Shown: positions 7,417 to 15,149 of the stretch, one piece after another
Position numbering within the stretch: the first letter of the stretch is position 1
How the letters are laid out: every line of letters begins with the position of its first letter
DNA from: Chrysochromulina tobinii
Lineage: Eukaryota; Haptophyta; Prymnesiales; Chrysochromulinaceae
NCBI GenBank assembly: GCA_001275005.1
Contig: JWZX01002594.1
Span: 1-19,501, forward strand
Direction: 5' to 3'
DNA length: 19,501 nucleotides
Translations under genes and position numbers: made by a program
Notes under the pieces: model-generated
Database searches by the model: none
The model's input: the letters and a program-made list of their open reading frames with translations, nothing else
Told to the model about the DNA's origin: nothing

Positions 7417-9105
7417 ATGAGATATCAATTGCCACCGGCTCTTGTCATCAATCTGGCGCGTGACAGTCGTGACACCAATCGGCTCGCCGCTCTGCATGAG
7501 AGGCTGCAACGCTCAAGGATCGCATTCGATGTCATCGAGGCCGTTGATGGCTCCTCGCTGTCCAAGGAGGAGCTCGCCGCATCCACCACCGCATTGGGCC
7601 GTGTGTTCATGACAAAGGGAATGATTGGCTGCTTTTTGTCGCACCGCCTTTGCTGGTCTGAGTGCGTGCGGCGCAACGAGTCCCTGCTGATCCTGGAGGA
7701 CGATGCCCCCGTGAGCGAGCACATGCCCACGCTGCTCGCCGAGGCCCTCGATGCACTATCCACACTAGACCACACATGGGACGTGCTGCTCATCGGAGCC
7801 CTTGGATGCGTGCACCCGCGATGTCGATATGGCCTCAACATGATCCACGGCCTCATGGGCGGCTGCTGGCGCTGGCCGCACTCGCCACATCCGCTCTTGC
7901 ACGTGCCCGCCCGCCCCTTTGGCACGCACGCCTACGTCATCTCCCCACAGGGCGCACGCAAGCTCCTCGACGCGTGCCCGCGCGCTAGCTTCCATGTGGA
8001 CGTGGCCGCCTGGGGAGTGCGCGAGCTACGACTCTACCTTGCGACGGACCGCGACGGTGCGCTCCTGTCCAGGCGAGCTCCGACGAGCGCGTCCACCATC
8101 GGTGGCCTCCCTAACCGTGCGTGGCTCCCGAACTTCACTGTCGACTCATACACGAGCGCCGAGTTCGCATGGGCCTTCAACGCGCCTGTGCTGCGCCTTG
8201 GACCTTGGGTGCTCACAATCGGCCGAAGCCTCTGCAGCACTGCTGCCCTCGGGTGCCTGGCGGCGGCCACGGGCTCACTGCCCATTGGCGCCGTGGCTCT
8301 TGCGTGGTTTAGCCTCCAGTTTGTTCTCATCCAACTCCTTAAAGTGCGCCGCTGGCCGCCGAGCGTGACGCGCCCATCATGGCTGCTCGTTGCTGCGGTC
8401 GTGGTCGCGCTCGTCGCATCGGGCCTTGCCTGCGCGCCCGCCGCCAACCCTGCCACCTCGTCGTCCCTGCCCGCGCGTTCACTCGAATTCGGTCCAACGG
8501 CGCTCAATCGGCACGGAGGGCGCCTCGAGCTCGAGCGTGCGCGCACTGGCGAGCATGCTCGGCTGCGTGTGACCGGCGGGAGGGTGTTCGATGAGACCGC
8601 CCTCATTTCGACTTACACCTTCTTTGGTCGCGTCCTGACACTGCGCAAGCCATTCACTGTGCTCTGGGACCCGCGTGCAGTGCTCGTGCCGCGGCTGAGC
8701 GGGAAGATGATGCGCATGATCCGCGAATGGGTCGATGCGCACGCTGTGCAGTGGGACACGCACGTACAGGCGCACGCGATCCTCGTGACGAATCCCATCG
8801 TACGCGCCATCGCCTCCCTCGTCATTCGACTCTTTGCACCACCGCAGCCGATACGCATCGTCACAAGCGAGGCCGAGGCAACGGCCTTTGCACGCGAGTG
8901 CTGCCCTCGCCCTCGCTCGTGGGTGAAGGCCTCTTACGCTGATCGCGATCAGCGATTCCAAGTCTTCAGTGGAGCCTGGGGGGGCGGGCGCGCTGCCAGC
9001 GGCGCATCGCCAGACCGCGTGTGCTCGTTGGTCGCTCCATCGGCCGCAGCATGGCTGCGCGCTCTCTCAACGCACATTGGCCTCAACACACGAATAAACG
9101 GTTAG
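7417..9105 (+). CDS. GT25-type glycosyltransferase with membrane segments and C-terminal STAS-like region
   Basis: A 562-residue protein from ATG 7417 to TAG 9103-9105. Residues 7-210 match the glycosyltransferase family 25 pattern: ALVINLARDSRDTNRLAALH near the N-terminus, KGMIGCFLSHRLCW (67-80), the acidic LILEDDA (91-97) expected to bind metal and nucleotide sugar, and GTHAYVISPQGARKLL (169-184). Family members transfer galactose or other sugars in lipo-oligosaccharide or collagen glycosylation; the substrate here is unknown. Hydrophobic stretches at about 262-308 (probably two spans) and 322-342 follow. Residues about 395-490 (TFFGRVLTLRKPFTVLWDPR...) resemble a small STAS-like alpha/beta domain; this part is tentative. 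No signal peptide is seen, so the catalytic domain's side of the membrane is unclear. The combination in one uninterrupted frame is unusual. Confidence 0.8.
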   Translation: MRYQLPPALVINLARDSRDTNRLAALHERLQRSRIAFDVIEAVDGSSLSKEELAASTTALGRVFMTKGMIGCFLSHRLCWSECVRRNESLLILEDDAPVSEHMPTLLAEALDALSTLDHTWDVLLIGALGCVHPRCRYGLNMIHGLMGGCWRWPHSPHPLLHVPARPFGTHAYVISPQGARKLLDACPRASFHVDVAAWGVRELRLYLATDRDGALLSRRAPTSASTIGGLPNRAWLPNFTVDSYTSAEFAWAFNAPVLRLGPWVLTIGRSLCSTAALGCLAAATGSLPIGAVALAWFSLQFVLIQLLKVRRWPPSVTRPSWLLVAAVVVALVASGLACAPAANPATSSSLPARSLEFGPTALNRHGGRLELERARTGEHARLRVTGGRVFDETALISTYTFFGRVLTLRKPFTVLWDPRAVLVPRLSGKMMRMIREWVDAHAVQWDTHVQAHAILVTNPIVRAIASLVIRLFAPPQPIRIVTSEAEATAFARECCPRPRSWVKASYADRDQRFQVFSGAWGGGRAASGASPDRVCSLVAPSAAAWLRALSTHIGLNTRING

Positions 9106-9386
9106 AACTTAGAAGACACGGGGCAGCCCGCGGACACGAAACTAAGGACACACATGTATTTCACACCCAGACCCCTCCTTAGCGGCGTCCCGCTTGCCGG
9201 ACCTCCTGACAGTACAAACTCTACAACGTGAAACTGAACGACAAGCGACCGCCCCGCCGCGGCTGGGTGCGCGCCTCGCACCGGAGCGCCGTGAACGCGC
9301 CGCTGTTTCGGGTGTCCGAGCTGCGACCCGTTTTAACTCTTAATACACACACAGCGGCGCCCCGGTTGCTGGCCTGCTGGCAGTAG
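9106..9386. other. Downstream spacer of the GT25 gene, no gene seen
   Basis: Probably the 3' untranslated region and terminator of the GT25 transcript. No motif was recognised. Confidence 0.4.
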
Positions 9387-9908
9387 TCATGTAAGCGCGC
9401 CCCCCCGGGGACGCCCCTGCATGAGCGCCGCTGTACTGTGTGGTCCTGTTTCTAATTCACGCACACACACGACCCTGTAGTCCCTGGCACGAACCTCCTT
9501 ACGCTCGCCGCGCGCGCGGCCCCCATACACAACAAGCAAGCTAAGTAGTTTGCTTGCTTGCATACACAACGAGGTACTGTGCAGCATGTTTGTGTTAGGA
9601 CCGCACAGGGACCTAATGCGCGGCGCGTAATTACATAGCGTGGTGGGAAATTCTTCTGAGACGCCGAATGAGGAGGCTCGGGTCGCAGCCCACCAGCTGG
9701 CTGCGGCGGATGCTCCGTGCGCGACAAGCCTGGCAGATGCCACCCAGCAAATATCAATGCCAGCCTTCGATTCTGCCCGCCGCTTCAGCGCAGCAACCCG
9801 TGCTGCTCCAGCCGCCACGTTGGCCAGCTGGTTGAGGTGGTCGACGTCCTCGGCCTCGGTGCAATCGGCACACGGCGGCTCGTCGTCCATGGGGAGAGCG
9901 TCCATCAT
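9387..9908 (-). CDS. Hypothetical ORF with acidic, helical N-terminus (weak)
   Basis: 173 codons from two adjacent ATGs (9908-9906 and 9905-9903). Residues about 1-52 look protein-like: MMDALPMDDEPPCADCTEAE, then a helix-prone stretch (DVDHLNQLANVAAGAARVAAL) ending in KRRAESKAG. The remaining two thirds is Ser/Cys/Arg-rich and looks like read-through of non-coding DNA. It also runs across the inverted repeat at 9533-9560. The likeliest reading is a first exon of about 150 bp followed by an intron I cannot place, or a chance frame. No family is recognised. Confidence 0.28.
   Translation of the reverse strand: MMDALPMDDEPPCADCTEAEDVDHLNQLANVAAGAARVAALKRRAESKAGIDICWVASARLVAHGASAAASWWAATRASSFGVSEEFPTTLCNYAPRIRSLCGPNTNMLHSTSLCMQASKLLSLLVVYGGRARGERKEVRARDYRVVCVRELETGPHSTAALMQGRPRGGALT
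9524..9570. repeat. 9-bp inverted repeat framed by 10-bp direct repeats
   Basis: CAAGCAAGC (9533-9541) and GCTTGCTTG (9552-9560) form a perfect stem around a 10-nt loop. The pair is framed by catacacaac at 9524-9533 and 9561-9570. The arrangement resembles a tiny insertion with a duplicated target, but the size makes a slippage origin equally likely. Confidence 0.7.
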
Positions 9909-9980
9909 TTGACGGCTCTTTCTTGCGCACCCTCAGACGCGGTCGAGACCAAGGGAGTGACGGAGAAAGAAATCCTGGGG

Positions 9981-10016
9981 ACCCTGAAAAAGGCGAGCGC
10001 AGCAGCCTTTCAGGGT
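9981..10016. other. Hairpin with 12-bp stem
   Basis: accctgaaaaaggc (9981-9994) pairs with gcctttcagggt (10005-10016) with a 2-nt bulge and a 10-nt loop. It could be a terminator-like or RNA structure; no gene ends cleanly at it. Confidence 0.6.
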
Positions 10017-10634
10017 ACTGCTGGCTCGGACCCCCTTTAATTCGTCCTGCTCCGTCCTACCTTTTTTTTTCGGGATACCTTAGTTATAACCACCACAGGT
10101 CTGCCTCCTCCTCGTTCACACCATCTAACAGCTACTCATGTACTCAGAATCGATCACTCGCACTCGGAATCAACTCGCCCTTCACACCACTGAGAGGGGT
10201 AACGACACGTCGTGTTTCGGCGACCAGTAGCAGATTTAGGACATGTGAAGGGGTGCTCCACTGGCGTCTCCTCGGCGCGCTCACTAAAGGAGACGCGCGG
10301 GCTGCCTACAGCCGGAGAATAGTGGCCCCTTCGTCCTCGCTACGGCCCCTACCGCTGGATCGTGCAGCCCCGGCTCCTCTCTGTAGTGCTCAGGCAATCG
10401 ATCTCATCCAATCAATCACTCACTCATCAGCCCAGTCCCTCCGCACCGATCCGCCACGTCCACTCGTCCACCTCGCAGCGGCCTCGCCGTGCTCCGAAAA
10501 GAAAATGGGTCTGGAGGTTAGAGACATGCGACGGTGCCCTTGACTTAGCACCGCCCCACTCGGCTGCCGGTCCGCGAGGGCCGGCTGCAAACGCTCGAGG
10601 CTACGCTAAGGCCGACTCTTGTCCTCCCCCTGCA

Positions 10635-10705
10635 GCCATTGACTGTGCTGCCCGTTACCGGCGCGGTAACGCTGTGCTGCCATTGACTGTGCAGCCATTG
10701 ACTGT
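10635..10705. repeat. Three copies of gccattgactgt around a small hairpin
   Basis: Copies at 10635-10646, 10679-10690 and 10694-10705. Between the first two lies a perfect hairpin GTTACCG-GCG-CGGTAAC (10654-10670). Confidence 0.82.
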
Positions 10706-10805
10706 CCATGTAGTAGAGCGTCCCGAGCCCGCCTACACACGTAGCCACGTGGCGAAGCTGCGGCAAGGGTGATGACGGCCTTGGCTGTTTTGCTTGTCCG
10801 TGCGG

Positions 10806-10905
10806 CAGATATGGCGATGGAGGCGGCAGAAATGGCGATGGCGGCGGCAGAGATGGCGAAGGCGGAGATGGGTTTGGTCGATGGTGGAGGTGGGTTTGGT
10901 CGATG
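10806..10905. repeat. 21-bp tandem repeats and a 15-bp direct repeat
   Basis: gcagatatggcgatggaggcg (10806-10826) is followed by a close copy (10827-10847) and a partial third. Then gggtttggtcgatgg occurs twice, near 10870 and 10892. The same DNA gives seven-residue repeats in a plus and a minus frame, neither of which looks like a gene. Confidence 0.75.
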
Positions 10906-10918
10906 GCAGATCCACCGG

Positions 10919-10977
10919 TGCAGAGCTTCGCAGAGGCTCTGCGTGCCCGCCCTGACTCTCGGAGTCAAGCGACAGCA
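10919..10977. other. Two adjacent hairpins
   Basis: gcagagc...gctctgc (7-bp stem, 9-nt loop, about 10919-10941) and tgactc-tcg-gagtca (6-bp stem, about 10953-10967). Role unknown. Confidence 0.5.
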
Positions 10978-11446
10978 GACGCTGCGGTCGCCTGTCCATA
11001 AGCCGCAACCACTGCGCGGATGTCCACGGTCTCGTGCGACAGTGCCGGCGTGAGGATGGCCGACTCCATTGCAACGTTCAAACTGACCTTTTTTTTGCGC
11101 TCCGCGCGCATGCGCGCGCCTCCGCGCCCCGCTGCGGCCGGCTCCAGGCGCGTCGGAGGACGGCGCCGCCTCCAACCACTCGCCATCGACTTGCCCGCCC
11201 CTTTCGCCGCGCGCCTTGATGCGCGCGCGCTACGGAGGAGCTGCGCTCGGACTCTCAATCGGGCCAGCTCATGCCCGCGCAGCACGGATCGATGGCGCGG
11301 AGCGCGCGCGCGTGCTGTGCAGGTGCGGCGGCGAAGGCGCCGACGCAGCGCGTTGCGCGGCGCAACCGGCGCCGAATGTGGTGCCTCGGCCTGCGGCTTG
11401 ACACCCAAGGCGGCGGCGGCGATGGCGGCGATGGAAGCCACTTGTG

Positions 11447-11477
11447 CTCGACACCGTCGTAATGCGACGGTGTCGAG
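11447..11477. other. Perfect 13-bp hairpin
   Basis: ctcgacaccgtcg (11447-11459) and its exact complement cgacggtgtcgag (11465-11477) around the loop taatg. It is the longest perfect stem I noticed outside the coding repeats. It could be a structured RNA, a protein-binding dyad or the remains of a mobile element. Confidence 0.85.
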
Positions 11478-11660
11478 TGCGTCTTTGCGTTCCCCACGGG
11501 GGCGCGCGCCATCGGGCGCGTCGGTGCACGCAGGTTCGATGCCGCCGGCGTCTCCAACGCCGCCCCGACGGGCACGGTAGCAAAAGGAAGCGTCAGTGCA
11601 TTGCAAGGCGATGTGGGACGGCATCCGAGCAGAACCGGGAGAGGCGACGAAGGCGCGATT

Positions 11661-11716
11661 GTCTCCACGCGCCGCGCCCCGCCATCTAGTCTCCACGCGC
11701 CGCGCCCCGCCATCGT
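11661..11716. repeat. 28-bp tandem duplication
   Basis: Two copies beginning gtctccacgcgccgcgcccc at 11661-11688 and 11689-11716, differing only in the last two bases. Confidence 0.92.
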
Positions 11717-11990
11717 CGCCTCCCGGGCCTGGTGCGTGTGCGTAACCCACAGAGGCTGCGTTGCCTCGCACCGATGCCGGCGCGGCTGCGCCCGCCCCCG
11801 GGCGCTGGAGGCGTCCGACGAGGTGGCGTCCGCGTTTTCCGCTGAACGGGTCCGGGTGCAAGTTTTTGTTATTAGAGAGACGAAAAGAAAAGCGGGTCCC
11901 CAGCCCTCGCCCCCTGGGCCCATATATATATTATATCACAAAGGCCCACAGAACATGACAATATGTAACCCAAGGGAAGGGAAGGGAGGG

Positions 11991-12049
11991 AGAGCAAAAT
12001 CCCAAGGAGGCGCCCGTGACGGCTCCCCCAGGAACCTGTTCCCCACAGA
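11991..12049. repeat. Left 59-bp direct repeat of the retroelement
   Basis: Starts agagcaaaatcccaaggagg and ends ttccccacaga. It differs from the right copy at one position (A at 12030 against T). It contains the dyad GGAAC-CT-GTTCC (12031-12042), the kind of short inverted site that tyrosine recombinases recognise. Confidence 0.95.
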
Positions 12050-12153
12050 GCCGTCCGCACCGCTGCCTCCGCTATGAATGAGATGCCAGCATCCCACACG
12101 GAACGCGCATGCGGACCACAAGAAACGAAACCGCAGCAGAGCGCCGGTGTCAC

Positions 12154-13317
12154 TCAGGCGCGAGCGCGCGTGGCTGCGCGCAGCCTGATGGCGCGTGCGG
12201 CTCGGACGTGCGCGGGCGACTCGGGAAGAGTCGGACCGGGCGCAGGCGCTGTAAGGCGAGGGTCGGGCAGCGTCGTCGCGCGGACCACGGTGCCGGCGTC
12301 GGCACAGTAGAGTCCGCTGAGCGCCCATCCGTAAAGAGCGTACGCGGCGGGGCATGCGGCGAACGTCGGGTCGATGTAGCAGCGGTCGACGACACTGCTG
12401 CCTCTAGCCCAGCCGCCTAGCCAGATGTATATGTGGCGGGGCACGCCGATGGCGGCCATGGCGGAGGCTCCCAGAGAGCGGAGGGAGTGACCTAAGTACG
12501 CGAAGCCTGGCGGCGCTCGGATGCCGCAGCGAGCGAGCGCGTGAGCGAGCCAGCGCTCCATACACGCGGTGGTCGGCCGCTGCTCGCCGGGCAGCTGGAA
12601 AGCGAAAGCCGGCTGTGAAGGTGCGAGTATGTTGCGGAGCGCGAAATAGCGGGCGAGCAGCGCGCCAACGCGGGGCAGCACGGACGCGTGTCCGTGCACC
12701 GCTGACGGTGCGAGCGGCAGGCGCACAACGCGGCGCACTGATTGCTGCCGCTTGCCTTTCTCCGATAGTCGGAGCCAGAGCTGGGCCTCGCCAAAGCCGA
12801 TGTCCTCGGAGCGTAAGTGGACGCTCGAGTCCTGGCGGCCTGCGAAAAGAGCAGTGAGCACGAGCGCAACGTATTCGCGAAGGTGGCGCAAGGCGTCGTC
12901 CGGCAGGCGCTCCGCGGCGTCGATGAAGGCGAGCACGGCGGCGGCGGGCAGGGGAGTGCGGGAGTCCGTAGTCGACTCCTCGGCCTGAAGGCGGCCGAGA
13001 CCCGTTCGTACTCGCTTGAGGAAGAAGTTGTCGACCGCTGGCGGATCGAGCTCGAGGCTGCGGTGCGCGTCGTTGATGGCGGAGAAGATTGGCTGCATTG
13101 ACGATGCCATCCACGTGCCAAGCTCGGCGAGGTGGCCGACGTAGGCGATGACGGTGGACTTCTCGGCCGGCAGTGCTGAGACGCCCTCGGCGTCGCAGTA
13201 TGCGGCAAACGCGTCAAAGAGGCGGCCGTAGTTCTCTGAGGTCGAGGTGGCCAGCCCGCTCTGCAGCAGGCGGACGGCGGTGGCGGAGCCTCGTAGGTTG
13301 CCGAGGCGGGCACTCAT
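12154..13317 (-). CDS. Tyrosine recombinase/integrase of the DIRS-like element
   Basis: A 387-residue protein from ATG 13317-13315 (MSARLGNLRGSATAVRLLQS) to TGA 12156-12154. The N-terminal half (about 20-110) is the helical SAM-like core-binding region (STSENYGRLFDAFAAYC, STVIAYVGHLAEL). The catalytic domain shows R161 in FAGRQDSSVHLRSEDI, K187 in LSEKGKRQQ, H277-x2-R280 in YLGHSLRSLGASAMA, W303 in LGGWARGSS and the nucleophile Y314 in DRCYIDP: the complete R-K-HxxR-(H/W)-Y set. Such enzymes join an element to its target through a covalent 3'-phosphotyrosine without making target duplications. The same frame stays open upstream of the ATG across the stop of the Gag-like ORF, so a longer start or an overlap is possible. 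The C-terminal 50 residues are Ala/Pro/Arg-rich. Confidence 0.9.
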   Translation of the reverse strand: MSARLGNLRGSATAVRLLQSGLATSTSENYGRLFDAFAAYCDAEGVSALPAEKSTVIAYVGHLAELGTWMASSMQPIFSAINDAHRSLELDPPAVDNFFLKRVRTGLGRLQAEESTTDSRTPLPAAAVLAFIDAAERLPDDALRHLREYVALVLTALFAGRQDSSVHLRSEDIGFGEAQLWLRLSEKGKRQQSVRRVVRLPLAPSAVHGHASVLPRVGALLARYFALRNILAPSQPAFAFQLPGEQRPTTACMERWLAHALARCGIRAPPGFAYLGHSLRSLGASAMAAIGVPRHIYIWLGGWARGSSVVDRCYIDPTFAACPAAYALYGWALSGLYCADAGTVVRATTLPDPRLTAPAPGPTLPESPAHVRAARAIRLRAATRARA

Positions 13318-13370
13318 GTAGGCGCTGGCGGCAGTTTCCCGCTGCGGCGGCAGCTGCAAGCGATGGCGTC

Positions 13371-14996
13371 CTATCGGGGCGGCACTCGGAACGCTGCGAC
13401 GCTCCATTGGGCGAGCATCGGCGGCGCATCGAAGGCCACGCGCTGGAGCGACCCCGGGGGGAAGAGGAGCATCTCGCTGGAGAGCTCCGCCAGGGGTCGG
13501 AACCACTGGCTGCCGGGCCAGTACGGCACGCACACGATCGCTGAGGCTGATGGCGTCGACTCGAGCAGTTGCACGAGCTGAGGTAGCAGTGTGGGCGGTG
13601 GGTGTGCCCATACGAGGGTTTCCGAGGCCCACGGCTGCGCGAAGGCATCGACGGCTTCCGCCGCCGATCCGGCCGCTTCCGCCCAGAATCGGGGCAGCAG
13701 GGCGGTTGCCTCGCTGGCGAAGGCATCGACTGAGCAGGCCCCCCAGGTGGCCGAGAGCTGCTCGAAGACCTCGAGGGCGATGCTGTACTCCGCGGCAGCG
13801 ACGCGCTCCTTGGCTGAGGCGGAGATCATCGAGCGAGTGGCGCCTTCCAAGGAGCGCGACTCGACGGCGGCGCCGAGCGCGGAGCGCTCGCCTGCGATGC
13901 GCTCTTCCGAGTCGTAGAGGCGCGAGAGGATCTCGACGTCCACTGCGGACTGCCTGCTGGCCGCGCGCAACACGTCGACGCGCTCCTTGAGGTGCGAGAA
14001 GGTGGATTGCAGTTGGACGGCGACGTCGAGGGCGTCCTGTGGCAGGGACTCGAGGCCGGCGGGCAGGGCGCCCTCGGCGCGCAGCGCCGTGTTGAGCGCG
14101 GCGCAGATGCTGCGCATGGCTTCGAGCGTGTCCGCCAAGTAGGAGCAGCTCGACACGAGCGTGCGAAGCTCGTACGCGTACGTGCTGCCCCACTCCGGCT
14201 GCCGGGCCGCCCGCTGTTGCTCGCCGAGCTTAGTCAGGTTGTCGACGAGGCCGCCGTTGAGGCGGTCACCGGCAAGTGACGGGTGGTAATGGCAGGTCTT
14301 GGTCTGGAAGTTGAAGTCGCGTGGCCAGAAGCGTGCCAAGTGCGGCAGCGGTAGGAAGTGGCCGCCGAAGCGGTCGGCAAGCGACTGCTCCGGGTCGGGC
14401 GCGGCCCGCAGTAGCTCGAGCTGCTCGTCGAGGGCGTCAAAGTAGTCGTCGTCGTCTTCGTCGACGTCGACGACGGCGCGGGCGCGAGCGGCGGCGGCGG
14501 CGGCGGCAGTCGCAGCTGCAGGGTTGGCGCCAGTGGCTGGCGCAGGGCTGGTGCCAGTTGCTGGCACTCTGTTGAGGGAGCTAAGCGCAGCGTCGATGCG
14601 ACGAGCGCCGCGGGCGGGTGCGGTTGGTGGCGGCCCGTTTGGCAGGTTGAAGTGCGCGCGCAGCGCGGTTGGTCGGGCGGCACCTGCTGGCGCGGCTGGA
14701 GCGGCGGCGGCGAGGTTTGTGCCGCCCGGGCTCTGTAGCGCCGTATCGACGATGCGGCGGAGCCACGAGGGTCCTGCGGCTTGCCCTGGTACAGCAGGCG
14801 GGGGTGACCCGGCAGCCGCTGCAGCTCGGTGCAGGGCGGCGAGATCAATCGACGTGTCGATCGTCGCTTGCATGGCGTCCATGCGAGCGGCATCCTGCGC
14901 TCGATCGTTGATGATCTGCTGGAGCAGGGCCTCGATCCGTTGTTCCGGAGAGAGCATAAACGCGGCACTGGGCGCGCCCGAAGGGGAACCCGACAT
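13371..14996 (-). CDS. Gag-like protein fused to the C-terminal tail of RT/RNase H
   Basis: A 541-residue ORF, ATG 14996-14994, TAG 13373-13371. Residues 15-60 are a short coiled-coil-like stretch (SPEQRIEALLQQIINDRAQD). Residues 95-175 are Ala/Pro-rich. An acidic patch (VDVDEDDDDYFDALDEQ, about 176-192) follows. Residues about 208-300 (RFGGHFLPLPHLARFWPRDF, YHPSLAGDRLNGGL, NLTKLGEQ) look like the conserved Gag segment of YR retroelements. From about 395 on (KERVAAAEYSIALEVFEQLS, SVDAFASEATALLPRFWAE, VDAFAQPW, PPPTLLPQLVQLLE, CVPYWPGSQWFRPL) the sequence matches the end of the RT/RNase H polyprotein of DIRS-type elements. No YxDD polymerase motif or RNase H DEDD core is present between them. 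The join falls near residue 390 (about base 13826) and is in frame. Confidence 0.75.
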   Translation of the reverse strand: MSGSPSGAPSAAFMLSPEQRIEALLQQIINDRAQDAARMDAMQATIDTSIDLAALHRAAAAAGSPPPAVPGQAAGPSWLRRIVDTALQSPGGTNLAAAAPAAPAGAARPTALRAHFNLPNGPPPTAPARGARRIDAALSSLNRVPATGTSPAPATGANPAAATAAAAAAARARAVVDVDEDDDDYFDALDEQLELLRAAPDPEQSLADRFGGHFLPLPHLARFWPRDFNFQTKTCHYHPSLAGDRLNGGLVDNLTKLGEQQRAARQPEWGSTYAYELRTLVSSCSYLADTLEAMRSICAALNTALRAEGALPAGLESLPQDALDVAVQLQSTFSHLKERVDVLRAASRQSAVDVEILSRLYDSEERIAGERSALGAAVESRSLEGATRSMISASAKERVAAAEYSIALEVFEQLSATWGACSVDAFASEATALLPRFWAEAAGSAAEAVDAFAQPWASETLVWAHPPPTLLPQLVQLLESTPSASAIVCVPYWPGSQWFRPLAELSSEMLLFPPGSLQRVAFDAPPMLAQWSVAAFRVPPR

Positions 14997-15149
14997 AGTG
15001 CTGCGAGAAGAAGATGTTGTGGACGAAGTCCAGAAGTTCGGTGCTGCCGACGAGGCAGTACCAGTTCAATGTCCTGTGGACGCGCAGACTTAGGTCTGCG
15101 AGAGCTCTCAGTCGGGGCGGCGAAGCGCAAGCTTCGATGCCTCGACGAA
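14997..15149. other. 5' leader of the retroelement with tandem hairpins
   Basis: Between the start codon of the Gag-like ORF and the right direct repeat. It holds CGCAGAC-TTAG-GTCTGCG (15083-15100), the palindrome GAGAGCTCTC (15100-15109), and CGAAGC-GCAA-GCTTCG (15121-15136), whose plus-strand loop is a GNRA tetraloop. All are perfect stems. They could be recombination sites, or structures in the element's RNA. Confidence 0.7.

Larger units (their letters stand above)
9909..11990. other. 2.1-kb GC-rich, gene-poor region
   Basis: Long frames exist on both strands, including one of 298 codons on the minus strand (10965-11861). They are Arg/Ala/Pro-rich, overlap each other, and carry no motif, as expected for random GC-rich DNA. 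The region holds several hairpins and short repeats listed separately, an AT run (gggcccatatatatatta, about 11917-11934), and ends at the left direct repeat of the retroelement. Confidence 0.45.

Noticed and set aside
10965-11861. 298-codon minus-strand frame
   Set aside because: Arg/Ala/Pro-rich with no motif, overlapped by equally long frames on the other strand, and crossing a 28-bp tandem duplication and a hairpin. Typical of GC-rich non-coding DNA.
13371-14193. Upstream extension of the recombinase frame to 14193
   Set aside because: It lies opposite in phase to the Gag-like ORF on the same strand and is Arg-rich; it is a frame shadow. The recombinase fold begins after the ATG at 13317.
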